Assembly: GCA_018970725.1 (NCBI GenBank)
Contig: JAGWVU010000006.1
Span: 62,001 to 126,000 of the forward strand
Source of the DNA: Verrucomicrobiota bacterium
GTDB lineage: Bacteria; Verrucomicrobiota; Verrucomicrobiia; Verrucomicrobiales; DEV007
DNA length: 64,000 nt
Reading direction: 5' to 3'
How positions within the stretch are numbered: position 1 is the first letter of the stretch; each line of letters begins with the position of its first letter. Under the pieces are notes generated by a model. It was not told the origin of the DNA. It searched no databases and saw nothing but the letters and a program-made list of their open reading frames with translations. Below, piece by piece: positions 43,196-51,413 of this stretch. The translations under genes and the position numbers were made by a program.

Positions 43196-43249
43196 TCCAA
43201 ACACAATAGTTTTTATTGATACAATTGAAATATCCAGAAGTCTTGTCCG

Positions 43250-45415
43250 TCAAAGGGCGTCATCCTCGCCACGATTGGCGATGTCCTGGCATGCCTTGAG
43301 ATTCAATTTCCCGGAGGCAAGGTGCGGGATCTCCAGTACATCGATAATGACCTTGGGTATCCACAAACTCGGAATCCCCCGCTCCAGCAAGCGGTAGCGG
43401 AGATCCGTGGCGTCCAACCCGTGGATGGCGGAGAGCAAGACGAGTTGCTCCCCTTTCGCCTCGTCCGGGACCCCGACAATCACGACTTTCCGGTCGCCCT
43501 CGGTCTCGCTATGCAACTCCCGGGCGATGGCCTCCTCCACGGTTTCATGGGGGACCATTTCGCCGGCGATTTTGGAGAACCGGGAAATCCGGCCCTCGAT
43601 AAAGAGAAATCCCTCGTGATCGACCCGTCCGATGTCTCCGGTGCACAACCATCCATCCACGAGAACCTTGCCGCTCTGTTCCGCGTTATGGAGATACCCG
43701 TGGAAGATGTTCGGTCCCTTGAGCCAGATCATCCCCGTCTGGTCGAGGGGCAGGGGGGCGTCGGTATCCGGATCGGTGATCCGCACCGCGATCCCCGGAA
43801 CGAAATGACCGACCGATCCGGGACGCTGGCTCGGCAGGACCCTGGGGCGGTCCACCCCGGGGTCCGGGTCCGGCAGGTTGAAGTTGGTCACCGGCGAAGT
43901 CTCGGTGAGCCCGTATCCTTCGTGCACCGCTTTCCCGAAGCGCGCCGCGAACTGGTCCGCCACGCTTCGCGGCAGTTTTTCGGCCCCGGTGATGACATAA
44001 CGAAGAGACTCGAGCTGACCGGGTTCGGCCTTGCGCAGATAGCCCCTGAGGAACGTCGGCGTGGCGATCAACAGGGACACATGATATTGCTGGATGAACT
44101 GGGCCAGCTTGTGGGTCTCGATCGGGTTGGGGTGGGTGATGAGGTTAATGCCCTCGATGATTGGATACCAGAGGGTCACGGTGCACCCGAAGCTGTGGAA
44201 AAGCGGCAGACAACCCAGGGCGCAATCATGGGAGTGCAGTTGCAGGCGCGACGCGAATTGATGGACGTTGGCAATGACGTTGCGGTGGCTCAGGGCCACT
44301 CCCTTGGGTTCACCGGAACTGCCGCTGGTAAAGAGCAGCACCGCTTCGCGATCGCCCCCTTGCAACGGGAGCCGCAGGACCCGGGCAAGAACCCGGGCGG
44401 ACATCACCTTGCTCGCCAACAACCATCCGGCGATCGCCGGCTTCATCGCCGGAAGCACCCGCTCCAGAAAGATCATCTGCCGCGTCGGCGGCCAGGGGAA
44501 ACGCTGGGTGCGCCGCACAAACGGATCCGCGGTGATCAGCCGGTCGATCCCGCCCTGCGCCATGGCCGAGCGGATTCCTTCCTCGCTCGCGGTGAAGTTG
44601 AGGTTCACCGGAACCTTCCCCGCCAGAATCACCGCCACGTTGGCGATCAGCCCCCCCGGGCCGGGTGGCAGCACGATCCCGACCCGGGGCTGGGTCGTCT
44701 CCTTTTTGATCAATTGAGCCAGGGCCAGCGAGATCGCCAGAATCCGGTCGAACCGCTGATCGGAGCCATCCTCCCCGGTGATGACCCGGTTCGTGGTCCC
44801 ATGCTTCTTCAACCCGCAGAGCAGGGCATAACCCAGACTGAGTTCCAAGGTGGGCCGCCGCTGGTAAGCCGCTTCTCCCGCGATCAGCAGTTGCTGCCAG
44901 TATCCCGGCAGCGTGCCCGGACCGCCTCCCGGAAGCCCGCCAAAGGAAAAAATCAACCGCGGGTGCCGCGCCGGCGCCTCGATCGAAAGGGAACCCTCGT
45001 CGGGATGAAAGACATGCAGGGGAAGAACCGCCAACCCGGTCCCGACGACAAAACGGAGGACCTCCACCGGCACGGTGGTCGGCGAACCAGCCCGGGCCGA
45101 GACTGGGCCGGGAACGAGGATCACGAGTTTGCGTTCCTCCAGTTCCGTCCGGAGGCGGCGGAGGAAAGGGTCGTCCGCCGTCATCCCCACGGAGAATTCC
45201 AAGACGGGGACTCCGCGTTCGCCGGCGTGCGCCAGGAAACGCGGATCCGGCACGTCACCCTGTTCCAACAAGTAGCAGAACGACCGTCCCGGAAGTTCCC
45301 GCTCGAGGGACAACAGGTCTTCAAATGACAGGATGTTGGGAACGATGACGACACCGCTCTCCGGGAGGTTTTCAGCGCCGAGGAAGGTCACTTTGGTTTT
45401 GGGATCCGAGGCCAT
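43250..45415 (-). CDS. Acyl-ACP synthetase/AMP-binding enzyme fused to a degenerate PlsC-like acyltransferase domain (Aas-like)
   Basis: 721 aa from the ATG at 45415; a TTG 10 codons earlier is less likely. The N-terminal ~200 residues have the layout of the PlsC acyltransferase ('LGAENLPESGVVIVPN', 'LVILVPGPVSAR'), but the catalytic NHxSxxD reads 'NILSFED', so the His is missing. The C-terminal ~500 residues are an ANL adenylating enzyme: 'LLFTSGSSGEPKGVALSHRN' (phosphate loop), 'YGLTETSP', 'WLCTGDIGRVDHEGFLFIEGR', and the catalytic Lys in 'ASGKLNLK'. In Aas these domains activate a fatty acid and re-acylate lysophospholipid. Here only acyl activation is supported. It is probably membrane-associated. 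Confidence 0.9.
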   Translation of the reverse strand: MASDPKTKVTFLGAENLPESGVVIVPNILSFEDLLSLERELPGRSFCYLLEQGDVPDPRFLAHAGERGVPVLEFSVGMTADDPFLRRLRTELEERKLVILVPGPVSARAGSPTTVPVEVLRFVVGTGLAVLPLHVFHPDEGSLSIEAPARHPRLIFSFGGLPGGGPGTLPGYWQQLLIAGEAAYQRRPTLELSLGYALLCGLKKHGTTNRVITGEDGSDQRFDRILAISLALAQLIKKETTQPRVGIVLPPGPGGLIANVAVILAGKVPVNLNFTASEEGIRSAMAQGGIDRLITADPFVRRTQRFPWPPTRQMIFLERVLPAMKPAIAGWLLASKVMSARVLARVLRLPLQGGDREAVLLFTSGSSGEPKGVALSHRNVIANVHQFASRLQLHSHDCALGCLPLFHSFGCTVTLWYPIIEGINLITHPNPIETHKLAQFIQQYHVSLLIATPTFLRGYLRKAEPGQLESLRYVITGAEKLPRSVADQFAARFGKAVHEGYGLTETSPVTNFNLPDPDPGVDRPRVLPSQRPGSVGHFVPGIAVRITDPDTDAPLPLDQTGMIWLKGPNIFHGYLHNAEQSGKVLVDGWLCTGDIGRVDHEGFLFIEGRISRFSKIAGEMVPHETVEEAIARELHSETEGDRKVVIVGVPDEAKGEQLVLLSAIHGLDATDLRYRLLERGIPSLWIPKVIIDVLEIPHLASGKLNLKACQDIANRGEDDAL

Positions 45416-45614
45416 GGGTGCGGGGCCCGCGGGCGGATCCCCCAATCCGGGAAAACTGGCCGCGACGGCTGATCAACATTCAAGACCACCCGTCTGGCGA
45501 ATCAACGAAAATCGACCGTGACCCGGCCTTTCCGCGGCACGCCCGCACCGGGGATTTTGGCCGCGAAAATGAAAAAAAGTGTCCCCTGACCGGGCTTGGC
45601 GATCAAGAAAGGAG

Positions 45615-46967
45615 ATGTCCCCTTCAAAATCGATTCCGGCCGGTTCTCCCGGTCGCCGGCGCTTCCTGCAAACCGTGGGCGCGTTGGCCACCGGCCCCTT
45701 CATCCAGCGCACCCAGGGTTCCCCGAATGGAAAGGTGCAGCACGCGAGCTTCGGCGCGGCCGGCATGGCGGGAACCGATCTGCGCAAACTGGCGGCCCAT
45801 CCGGATGTCCGGCTGGTGGCGGTTGCGGATGTCGATCTGGCCCGCACCGAACAGGTGAAAGCCGAATTTCCGGACGTCCGGGTCTACCAGGATTGGAGGG
45901 AACTTTTGGAAAAAGAAGGGGACCGGGTGGACTCCTGCAACGTGTCCACGCCGGATCACATGCACGCCATCATCGCCTTGCAGGCTTTGGAGCGGGGGAA
46001 ACATGTCTACTGCCAGAAACCGCTGGCCCACAATCTGTCGGAAACCCGCAAACTGCGGGACAAGGCGGCCTCCACCCGGCTCGTGACCCAGATGGGCACC
46101 CAACTGGCCTCTTACACTTCCGATCTCTCCACCCGGGCCTGGATTCAGGCCGGAGCCATCGGCAAGGTGCGCCAGGTGCACACCTTCAGCGGCAAAACCT
46201 GGGGCGATCCCAATCCCCTGCCGGAGCGGGAAGACCCGCTTCCCGCGACCTTGAACTGGGACCACTGGAACGGAGTGGCCGACCCACCGGCCCGCTATCT
46301 CCAGGGCGCCTTTCATCCGGGTCAATGGCGCAAGCGCCAGCCGTTCGGCACCGGGACCCTGGGCGACATGGGTTGCCACATGTTCAACGGCTGGTTCCGT
46401 TCCCTCGCCCTCACCGCCCCGTTGTCGGTCCGCAGCATCGGCCCGGCCCCGCGGCACGGCAATTGGGCCGTCGATGGCGAAATCCACTACCTCTTCCCCG
46501 GCACCCAATACACCGCGGAAAAAACCATCGAGGTGATCTGGTATGACGGAGCCAAACGTCCGCCGGCGGAAATCGTCGGGCTGCTCGGCGAGACCTTCCC
46601 GCGCGAGGGCTCGGTCTACGTGGGGGAGCAAGGCATCCTGCTCGCCCCGCACGGAGGCTGGGTCCGCATCTTCCGGAACGGCCGGATGGTGGAACAAGCC
46701 GTCCATGGCTTCAAGGACGTTCCCGGCACCGCCGAAGCGCATTGGTTCGAGTTCATCGACGCCATCCTCGGACGCACTGCGGGAAAACCGCCGAAAAGTG
46801 ATTTTTCCTTCGCCGCCCCGCTGACCGAAGCGGTCCTTCTGGGCAACGTGGCCTCCTTCTTTCCCGGGGAGACCTTGGCCTGGAACAGCGCCGCACTGAC
46901 CTTCCCGGAAAAAACCGAGGCCAATCAACTCCTCGGGAGAAAATATCGCCAGGGATGGCAGGTATGA
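45615..46967 (+). CDS. Tat-exported Gfo/Idh/MocA family oxidoreductase
   Basis: 450 aa from the ATG at 45615. It has a twin-arginine signal ('GRRRFLQTVGALATG', residues ~14-28), suggesting folding with NAD(P) before export. 'VQHASFGAAGMAGTDL' is the Rossmann start, and the family Lys is in 'HVYCQKPLAHNLSETRKL'. The C-terminal domain ('GTGTLGDMGCHMFNGWFRSLAL') has the Asp/His of the active site. Substrates of exported members are sugars and glycosides, but none is identified here. A GTG at 45579 would add 12 residues ahead of the Tat signal. GGAG abuts the ATG, too close for a normal ribosome-binding site. Confidence 0.93.
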   Translation: MSPSKSIPAGSPGRRRFLQTVGALATGPFIQRTQGSPNGKVQHASFGAAGMAGTDLRKLAAHPDVRLVAVADVDLARTEQVKAEFPDVRVYQDWRELLEKEGDRVDSCNVSTPDHMHAIIALQALERGKHVYCQKPLAHNLSETRKLRDKAASTRLVTQMGTQLASYTSDLSTRAWIQAGAIGKVRQVHTFSGKTWGDPNPLPEREDPLPATLNWDHWNGVADPPARYLQGAFHPGQWRKRQPFGTGTLGDMGCHMFNGWFRSLALTAPLSVRSIGPAPRHGNWAVDGEIHYLFPGTQYTAEKTIEVIWYDGAKRPPAEIVGLLGETFPREGSVYVGEQGILLAPHGGWVRIFRNGRMVEQAVHGFKDVPGTAEAHWFEFIDAILGRTAGKPPKSDFSFAAPLTEAVLLGNVASFFPGETLAWNSAALTFPEKTEANQLLGRKYRQGWQV

Positions 46968-47024
46968 CGGCTCCGGCGGAAAAAAGTCTGTCCATCTTTC
47001 GGCGGTTCGTTCGACAAACAGTCG

Positions 47025-47567
47025 ATGACCGCAAAATCTGAGGCCGTGCAGCGCGCCGCCGCCGGGTTTCTCCGGGACCGGCACCGGCTTGGGGCGTTTG
47101 TCCACGGACTGCTCCGGGACCCGCACGCGGCCGAGGACGTGCTGCAGGAGGTCTGGCTGTGCCTCGCCGCCGAGGTGGAAAAGGGGACGCTCCTGGAGAA
47201 CCAGAGCGCCTGGTGCCGCGGAGTGGCCCGGAATTTGATCCGGAGAATTTGGCATCGCCGCCGCTCGGCCAAGGTGGTCCCGGACAGCGCGCTGCTTGAG
47301 ACACTCTTGGACCGCGTGGAACAATCCTTTGCCGAGGCGGACGCTGCTCCGGAGGAATGGACGGAGCGGCAGGAGGCTCTCAACGAATGCGTCGCCTCGC
47401 TGCCGGAAGCCTCCCGCCGCCTGCTTTCGCTTCGTTATGAGGAAAGGATCCCGGTCGCGGAGCTGGCCCAAAGGTTGAACCGGACTTTCGAGGGCGTGAC
47501 GAAGGCCCTTTACCGCCTGCGCAAGGATCTGCTGCATTGCGTGGAACGCAAACTCGTTCACCATTGA
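47025..47567 (+). CDS. ECF sigma factor, first gene of the sensor/copper-monooxygenase operon
   Basis: 180 aa. Region 2 is 'RLGAFVHGLLRDPHAAEDVLQEVWLCLAAEV' with 'NQSAWCRGVARNLIRRIWHRRR' (~20-82), and region 4 is 'LPEASRRLLSLRYEERIPVAELAQRLNRTFEGVTKALYRLRKDLL' (~125-172). It redirects RNA polymerase to stress-type promoters. It is followed 4 bp later by a small membrane protein likely to hold it inactive, and then by a Spy/CnrX-like protein, an order like the CnrYXH metal-sensing group. There is no TTGNNN/TAGGNN promoter upstream, as expected if it controls its own promoter. Confidence 0.93.
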   Translation: MTAKSEAVQRAAAGFLRDRHRLGAFVHGLLRDPHAAEDVLQEVWLCLAAEVEKGTLLENQSAWCRGVARNLIRRIWHRRRSAKVVPDSALLETLLDRVEQSFAEADAAPEEWTERQEALNECVASLPEASRRLLSLRYEERIPVAELAQRLNRTFEGVTKALYRLRKDLLHCVERKLVHH

Positions 47568-47571
47568 ACCG

Positions 47572-47952
47572 ATGAAGAAACCCGATCTGGACCGGCTGCT
47601 GGAAGCTTGGCAGGATGGCGAACCCGCTGAAGCCGAAGCCGGGGAGTTGACCCGCGCCCTCGAGGATCCGGAGGCCCGGGCCCGGCTGCGGCAGATCTGG
47701 TTCCTTGAGTCCGGTCTGGGCGAAGCGCTCCGCACCGCCGCGGTTCGCCAGACCGCTCCCCGCTTGGTTTCCCCGGCGGACTCCGGCGTGGGGTGGCTGC
47801 AACTCTGGGCGGGGGTGGCCCTCCGCACCGTCGGGGCCGCCGGCGTTCTGGCGCTGGCCGTTGTCGTGGCCGGGACCGGCCGGAACGAGGTCCCGGACCA
47901 TGCGGAACCATTGTTCATCGCCCGATTCATCCTGCAAAACCAACTGGAATAG
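47572..47952 (+). CDS. Single-pass membrane protein, probable anti-sigma factor
   Basis: 126 aa. A cytoplasmic N-terminal part (~1-75) has acidic helices ('LDRLLEAWQDGEPAEAEAGELTRALEDPEARARLRQIWFLESGL'), like short anti-sigma domains of PVC bacteria. One transmembrane helix follows (~78-100, 'LWAGVALRTVGAAGVLALAVVVAG'), and then a ~25-residue periplasmic tail. It would bind the sigma factor encoded 4 bp upstream and release it on a signal from outside. There is no zinc-binding HxxxCxxC motif. The assignment rests on topology, size and position. Confidence 0.82.
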   Translation: MKKPDLDRLLEAWQDGEPAEAEAGELTRALEDPEARARLRQIWFLESGLGEALRTAAVRQTAPRLVSPADSGVGWLQLWAGVALRTVGAAGVLALAVVVAGTGRNEVPDHAEPLFIARFILQNQLE

Positions 47953-48007
47953 CGCCTCGCCGATCCTCCTTCAAAAGCCCCAGCCCCATCCCTCGAACCG
48001 AAACGCC

Positions 48008-48415
48008 ATGAAGGCCAAATTGATCACCCAGATCGTCCTCTGTCTCCTCCTCCTCTTCGCGCTGGGAGGGGTCTGCGGGTATGCCATGTCCAGCCGGATC
48101 CCGCCCCGCCGCCCCGCCTGGACCCAGAGCCGGGAGTGGGCCGCCCATTGGATGGAACACCGGATGGCCACGGACTTCGCCGCGATCCAGGCCACCCCGG
48201 AACAAAGGGAAGCGTTGCGGCCGGCTTACGATGCCCTGCTCGAGGACTTTCATTCCATCCAGAACGAGTCCGCCCAGAAGATCGGCGCCGCCTTCAAACG
48301 GCATGGGACCGAAGTCCGCAAGCATCTCAGCCCCGCGCAACGCGAGCAACTCCGCTTGGTCAACCAATCCAGAATGCGGGCGGACAGGAAACCCGTCACC
48401 CCGGTGCAACCATGA
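48008..48415 (+). CDS. Membrane-anchored Spy/CpxP/CnrX-like periplasmic sensor
   Basis: 135 aa. An N-terminal transmembrane/signal helix (~6-27, 'IVLCLLLLFALGGVCGYAM') precedes an all-helical periplasmic domain with two LTxxQ-like motifs ('ATPEQREAL' at ~62 and 'LSPAQREQL' at ~114). These are the hallmark of the Spy/CpxP/ZraP/CnrX family. Potential metal ligands cluster in 'WAAHWMEHRM' (~45-54). In CnrX/ZraP such domains sense periplasmic metals and signal to an anti-sigma factor. Its TGA overlaps the ATG of the fusion enzyme (ATGA), so the two are translationally coupled. Confidence 0.85.
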   Translation: MKAKLITQIVLCLLLLFALGGVCGYAMSSRIPPRRPAWTQSREWAAHWMEHRMATDFAAIQATPEQREALRPAYDALLEDFHSIQNESAQKIGAAFKRHGTEVRKHLSPAQREQLRLVNQSRMRADRKPVTPVQP

Positions 48416-50637
48416 AACCTTTCACCCTTCCCAACCTCACCGTCCTCACCGCCCTTTTGGTGCCCGCCCTCTCCCCGGCTCAAAACGGAGGCGCCGACGG
48501 CATCTTCCGGCGTTTCGACAAAAATGGCGACGGGAAGGTCACCACGGAGGAACTGCCGAACCCGCAACCCTTCGCCCGCTTCGATCGCAACAAGGACGGG
48601 GCGATCACGTTGGCGGAATTCACCGGGACCGGTTCGGGCGGCCCGGCCCCGACGCCGGAACCGCCGGCTCCAGCCGCCAACCCGATCGATGCCATGGTCC
48701 GGCAGATGGACCATGATCAGGACGGCCGGATCACGCGCGAGGAGTCCGGTGCCGCGCCTTGGTTCAACCGGATCGACCGGAACGAGGACAACGTCATCGA
48801 TGCCGCGGAGCTGGATCGGGTGCGCCAAGCGATGAAGCGCCCCGGAAACGGCGGAGGCCCGGCCCCGGCGGCCATGCCGTCCGTCACGCCGGAGGATCTC
48901 GCCAAGGTCACCAGCGGTCCGGAAATCCTCAAACCCTCCGAGGTCGGGATCGGGCGCATGGTTCCGGATGCGGCGTTCACCCTGCTGGACGGGCGGGCGG
49001 TCCGCTTGAGCGATCTCAAGACCGGGAAGGGAACCGTCATCGCCATGACGAGTGCCACCTGTCCGGTGAGCAAACGCTACCTGCCGATTCTGGCCGGGTT
49101 GCAGAACGAGCTGCGGGAACTCGGGCTTTCCCTCCTCCTGGTGAATCCCTTCCCCAGCGAAAGCCCGGAGGAAATCGGCGCGCAGATCGCGGCCCAGGGG
49201 ATCACCGCTCCTTACGTTCACGACAAGGACAAATCCCTGTCCGCCGCGCTCCGGGCGCGCACCACCACGGAGGTCTTCCTGCTCGACGCCCGACGAACGC
49301 TGGTTTACCGCGGAGCCCTCGACGATCAATTCGGGGTCAACTACAGTCTCGACACCCCGCGCCAACGTTATCTGCAGGACGCGGTCCAAGCCTTTCTCCA
49401 AAACGCCGATCCGCAGATTGCCGCCACGGCCGCTCCCGGATGTGAATTGGATCTTGGTGAGGCCACCCGCCCCGCGGTCTCCACGATCACTTATCACCGC
49501 GACATCGCCCGCATCCTCCAGCGGAACTGTGTCGGCTGTCACCGGGAAGGCGGCATCGCCCCTTTTGCCCTGGAAGACATGGACGAGGTGACCGACCGCG
49601 CGCAAGTGATCAAACGGGTGGTCACCGAAGGCACGATGCCGCCCTGGTTCGCCGCCGTGGAACCGGACCCGGCGAAGAATCCCTGGGGGAACGATTGTTC
49701 CCTCTCCGCGCGCGATAAAGAGGATCTGCTGGCTTGGCTGGCCTCCGGTGACCGGCCGGCCGGGGATCCCGCGGAGGCGCCCGTGCCCCGAATCCATGCG
49801 GCGGAGTGGAGCATCGGGACTCCGGACCTGATCGTTCCGTTGAGCAAGGAATACGAGATCAAGGCGACCGGTTTCATGCCTTACGCCTTTGATGTGGTGA
49901 ACACCACTCTCGGTGAAGACAAGTGGGTCACCGCCTACGAGATCCTGCCGAGCGCGCGCGATGTCGTGCACCATGTGATCGTGCAGGTCCATGAACCGGG
50001 AGCGGAGGCCCGGGACCGCGAGGAAGGGGCGGGTGGATATTGGGCCATCTATGTGCCCGGAAACGGAGCCCATCATTACCCGGACGGTTTCGCGCGGAAA
50101 ATCCCCGCCGGGGCCCGGGTCAGCTTTCAGATTCACTACACCCCCAGCGGCACGGCCAAAAAGGAGCGGCTCCGGCTGGGGCTTGTCTTTGCGGAGAAAC
50201 CGCCGGAGTATGAGGTGCGCACCGTTTCGGTGGCCAATCCGCGCCTTTCCATCCCTCCCGGAGCGGCGAACCACGTGGAAACCAGAAAACAGCTCGTTCC
50301 CTTCGACCTTCCGGTGACCAGTTTCATGGCCCACATGCATGTCCGCGGCAAGGCCTTCAAATACGAGGTGGCTTACCCGGACGGACGGAGCGAGGTGCTG
50401 CTCGATATACCGCGTTATGATTTCAACTGGCAGCTGCGCTATGATTACAAGGCACCCAAGCTCATCCCTCGCGGAAGCACCCTCACTGTCACCGCCATTT
50501 ATGACAACAGCCCTGCCAACAAGGCCAATCCGGACCCGGCCAAACTGGTCAAGTGGGGCAGCCAGACGGTGGATGAAATGATGATCGGCTACGTCGAGTA
50601 TTTCCTGCCGCTCGCCAAAAGCCTCGCCGCCAAATAA
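48412..50637 (+). CDS. Exported fusion: four EF-hands, redoxin, cytochrome c and type II copper monooxygenase
   Basis: 741 aa with a Sec signal (1-23). Four EF-hand loops lie at ~34-46, 57-70, 100-112 and 122-134 ('DKNGDGKVTTEE' type). A redoxin domain (~178-330) has Cys217 in 'TCPVSKRY'. A cytochrome c domain has CxxCH at 373-377 ('CVGCH') and an axial-type Met in 'TMPPW'. The rest is a PHM/DBH-like copper monooxygenase with all six ligand positions visible: His520-His521, His575 ('QIHY'), His641 and His643 ('HMH'), and Met723 or Met724 ('DEMM'). It may hydroxylate a small substrate using electrons passed through haem. The physiological substrate is unknown. It is coupled to the Spy-like gene. 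Confidence 0.94.
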   Translation: MKPFTLPNLTVLTALLVPALSPAQNGGADGIFRRFDKNGDGKVTTEELPNPQPFARFDRNKDGAITLAEFTGTGSGGPAPTPEPPAPAANPIDAMVRQMDHDQDGRITREESGAAPWFNRIDRNEDNVIDAAELDRVRQAMKRPGNGGGPAPAAMPSVTPEDLAKVTSGPEILKPSEVGIGRMVPDAAFTLLDGRAVRLSDLKTGKGTVIAMTSATCPVSKRYLPILAGLQNELRELGLSLLLVNPFPSESPEEIGAQIAAQGITAPYVHDKDKSLSAALRARTTTEVFLLDARRTLVYRGALDDQFGVNYSLDTPRQRYLQDAVQAFLQNADPQIAATAAPGCELDLGEATRPAVSTITYHRDIARILQRNCVGCHREGGIAPFALEDMDEVTDRAQVIKRVVTEGTMPPWFAAVEPDPAKNPWGNDCSLSARDKEDLLAWLASGDRPAGDPAEAPVPRIHAAEWSIGTPDLIVPLSKEYEIKATGFMPYAFDVVNTTLGEDKWVTAYEILPSARDVVHHVIVQVHEPGAEARDREEGAGGYWAIYVPGNGAHHYPDGFARKIPAGARVSFQIHYTPSGTAKKERLRLGLVFAEKPPEYEVRTVSVANPRLSIPPGAANHVETRKQLVPFDLPVTSFMAHMHVRGKAFKYEVAYPDGRSEVLLDIPRYDFNWQLRYDYKAPKLIPRGSTLTVTAIYDNSPANKANPDPAKLVKWGSQTVDEMMIGYVEYFLPLAKSLAAK

Positions 50638-50654
50638 ATCCCTGACACCCCGCC

Positions 50655-51374
50655 ATGCTTCCTCAAGGAATCCTCTGGTCCTGCCTCCTGACAGGGGTCA
50701 CCCTCGCAACCGGCGAATCCTTCACCCCGCGGCAACGCACCACCCATCCCGTCTCCGGGTGGACCCTGCACGTCGATGACCGCCTTGCCGCCGGGCACCC
50801 GGAGGCCACGGCGCTGGCCGTCTCCCTCCTGCGCGGCCAACTCGACGAAATCGCCCGCGTGGTCCCGGCCCCGGCCTTGGCAGAATTGCGCAAGGTCCCG
50901 CTCTACTTCAGTCCCGCGTATCCGGGGTTCCAGCCCCGGGCCGAGTACCATCCCGACGCGGCTTGGCTGACGAAGAACGGGCGCGACCCCGCGATGGCCC
51001 AGGCGGTGGAGTTCACCAACATCCTCATCTTCGGACCGGAGGCGGGCCGGATGCCGAACTTCGCCCTGCACGAACTGGCGCACGCCTACCACCACCGCGT
51101 CCTGCGTTTCGGTTTCGGGAACCCGGAGATCCTGGCCGCCCATGCCAAGGCAAAGGCCGGCGGCCGCTACGAGTCCGTGGCCCGCCGCCATGGCATCGGC
51201 CGGCCGGAAACCCGCGAACGCGCCTACGCCCTGGCCACGCCCGGGGAATACTTCGCCGAAGCCACGGAAGCCTTCTTCTCCCGCAACGATTACTACCCGT
51301 TCACCGCCCCGGAACTGCAGCGGCACGATCCGGAAATCCACGGCTTGTTGGAGACTTTTTGGGGAACGAAGTGA
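50655..51374 (+). CDS. Exported zinc metallopeptidase-like protein (HExxH...E)
   Basis: 239 aa with a probable Sec signal (1-20). The zinc site is 'HELAHAYHH' (His139, Glu140, His143) and a third ligand Glu lies in 'EYFAEATEAFF' (~198-202). That spacing fits gluzincin-type peptidases such as the anthrax lethal-factor-like (ATLF) group. An earlier 'LYFSPAYPGFQPRAEYHP' and the C-terminal 'DYYPFTAPELQRHDPEIHGLL' are typical of PVC homologues annotated only as hypothetical. It probably acts in the periplasm or outside. It follows the copper-monooxygenase fusion by 17 bp in the same direction. Confidence 0.85.
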   Translation: MLPQGILWSCLLTGVTLATGESFTPRQRTTHPVSGWTLHVDDRLAAGHPEATALAVSLLRGQLDEIARVVPAPALAELRKVPLYFSPAYPGFQPRAEYHPDAAWLTKNGRDPAMAQAVEFTNILIFGPEAGRMPNFALHELAHAYHHRVLRFGFGNPEILAAHAKAKAGGRYESVARRHGIGRPETRERAYALATPGEYFAEATEAFFSRNDYYPFTAPELQRHDPEIHGLLETFWGTK

Positions 51375-51413
51375 ATCTGTAACCGCGCGGTCTCCGCGGA
51401 CGTCCCTTCCCCG

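Noticed and set aside
46970-47024. Autoregulated ECF promoter (GGAAAA ... CGTT) before the sigma gene at 47025
   Set aside because: The two elements are 24 bp apart, too far for the usual ECF spacing of about 16-17 bp.
45624-47930. 768-codon minus-strand frame opposite the Tat oxidoreductase and sigma genes
   Set aside because: It spans several well-supported plus-strand genes and has no recognisable domain.
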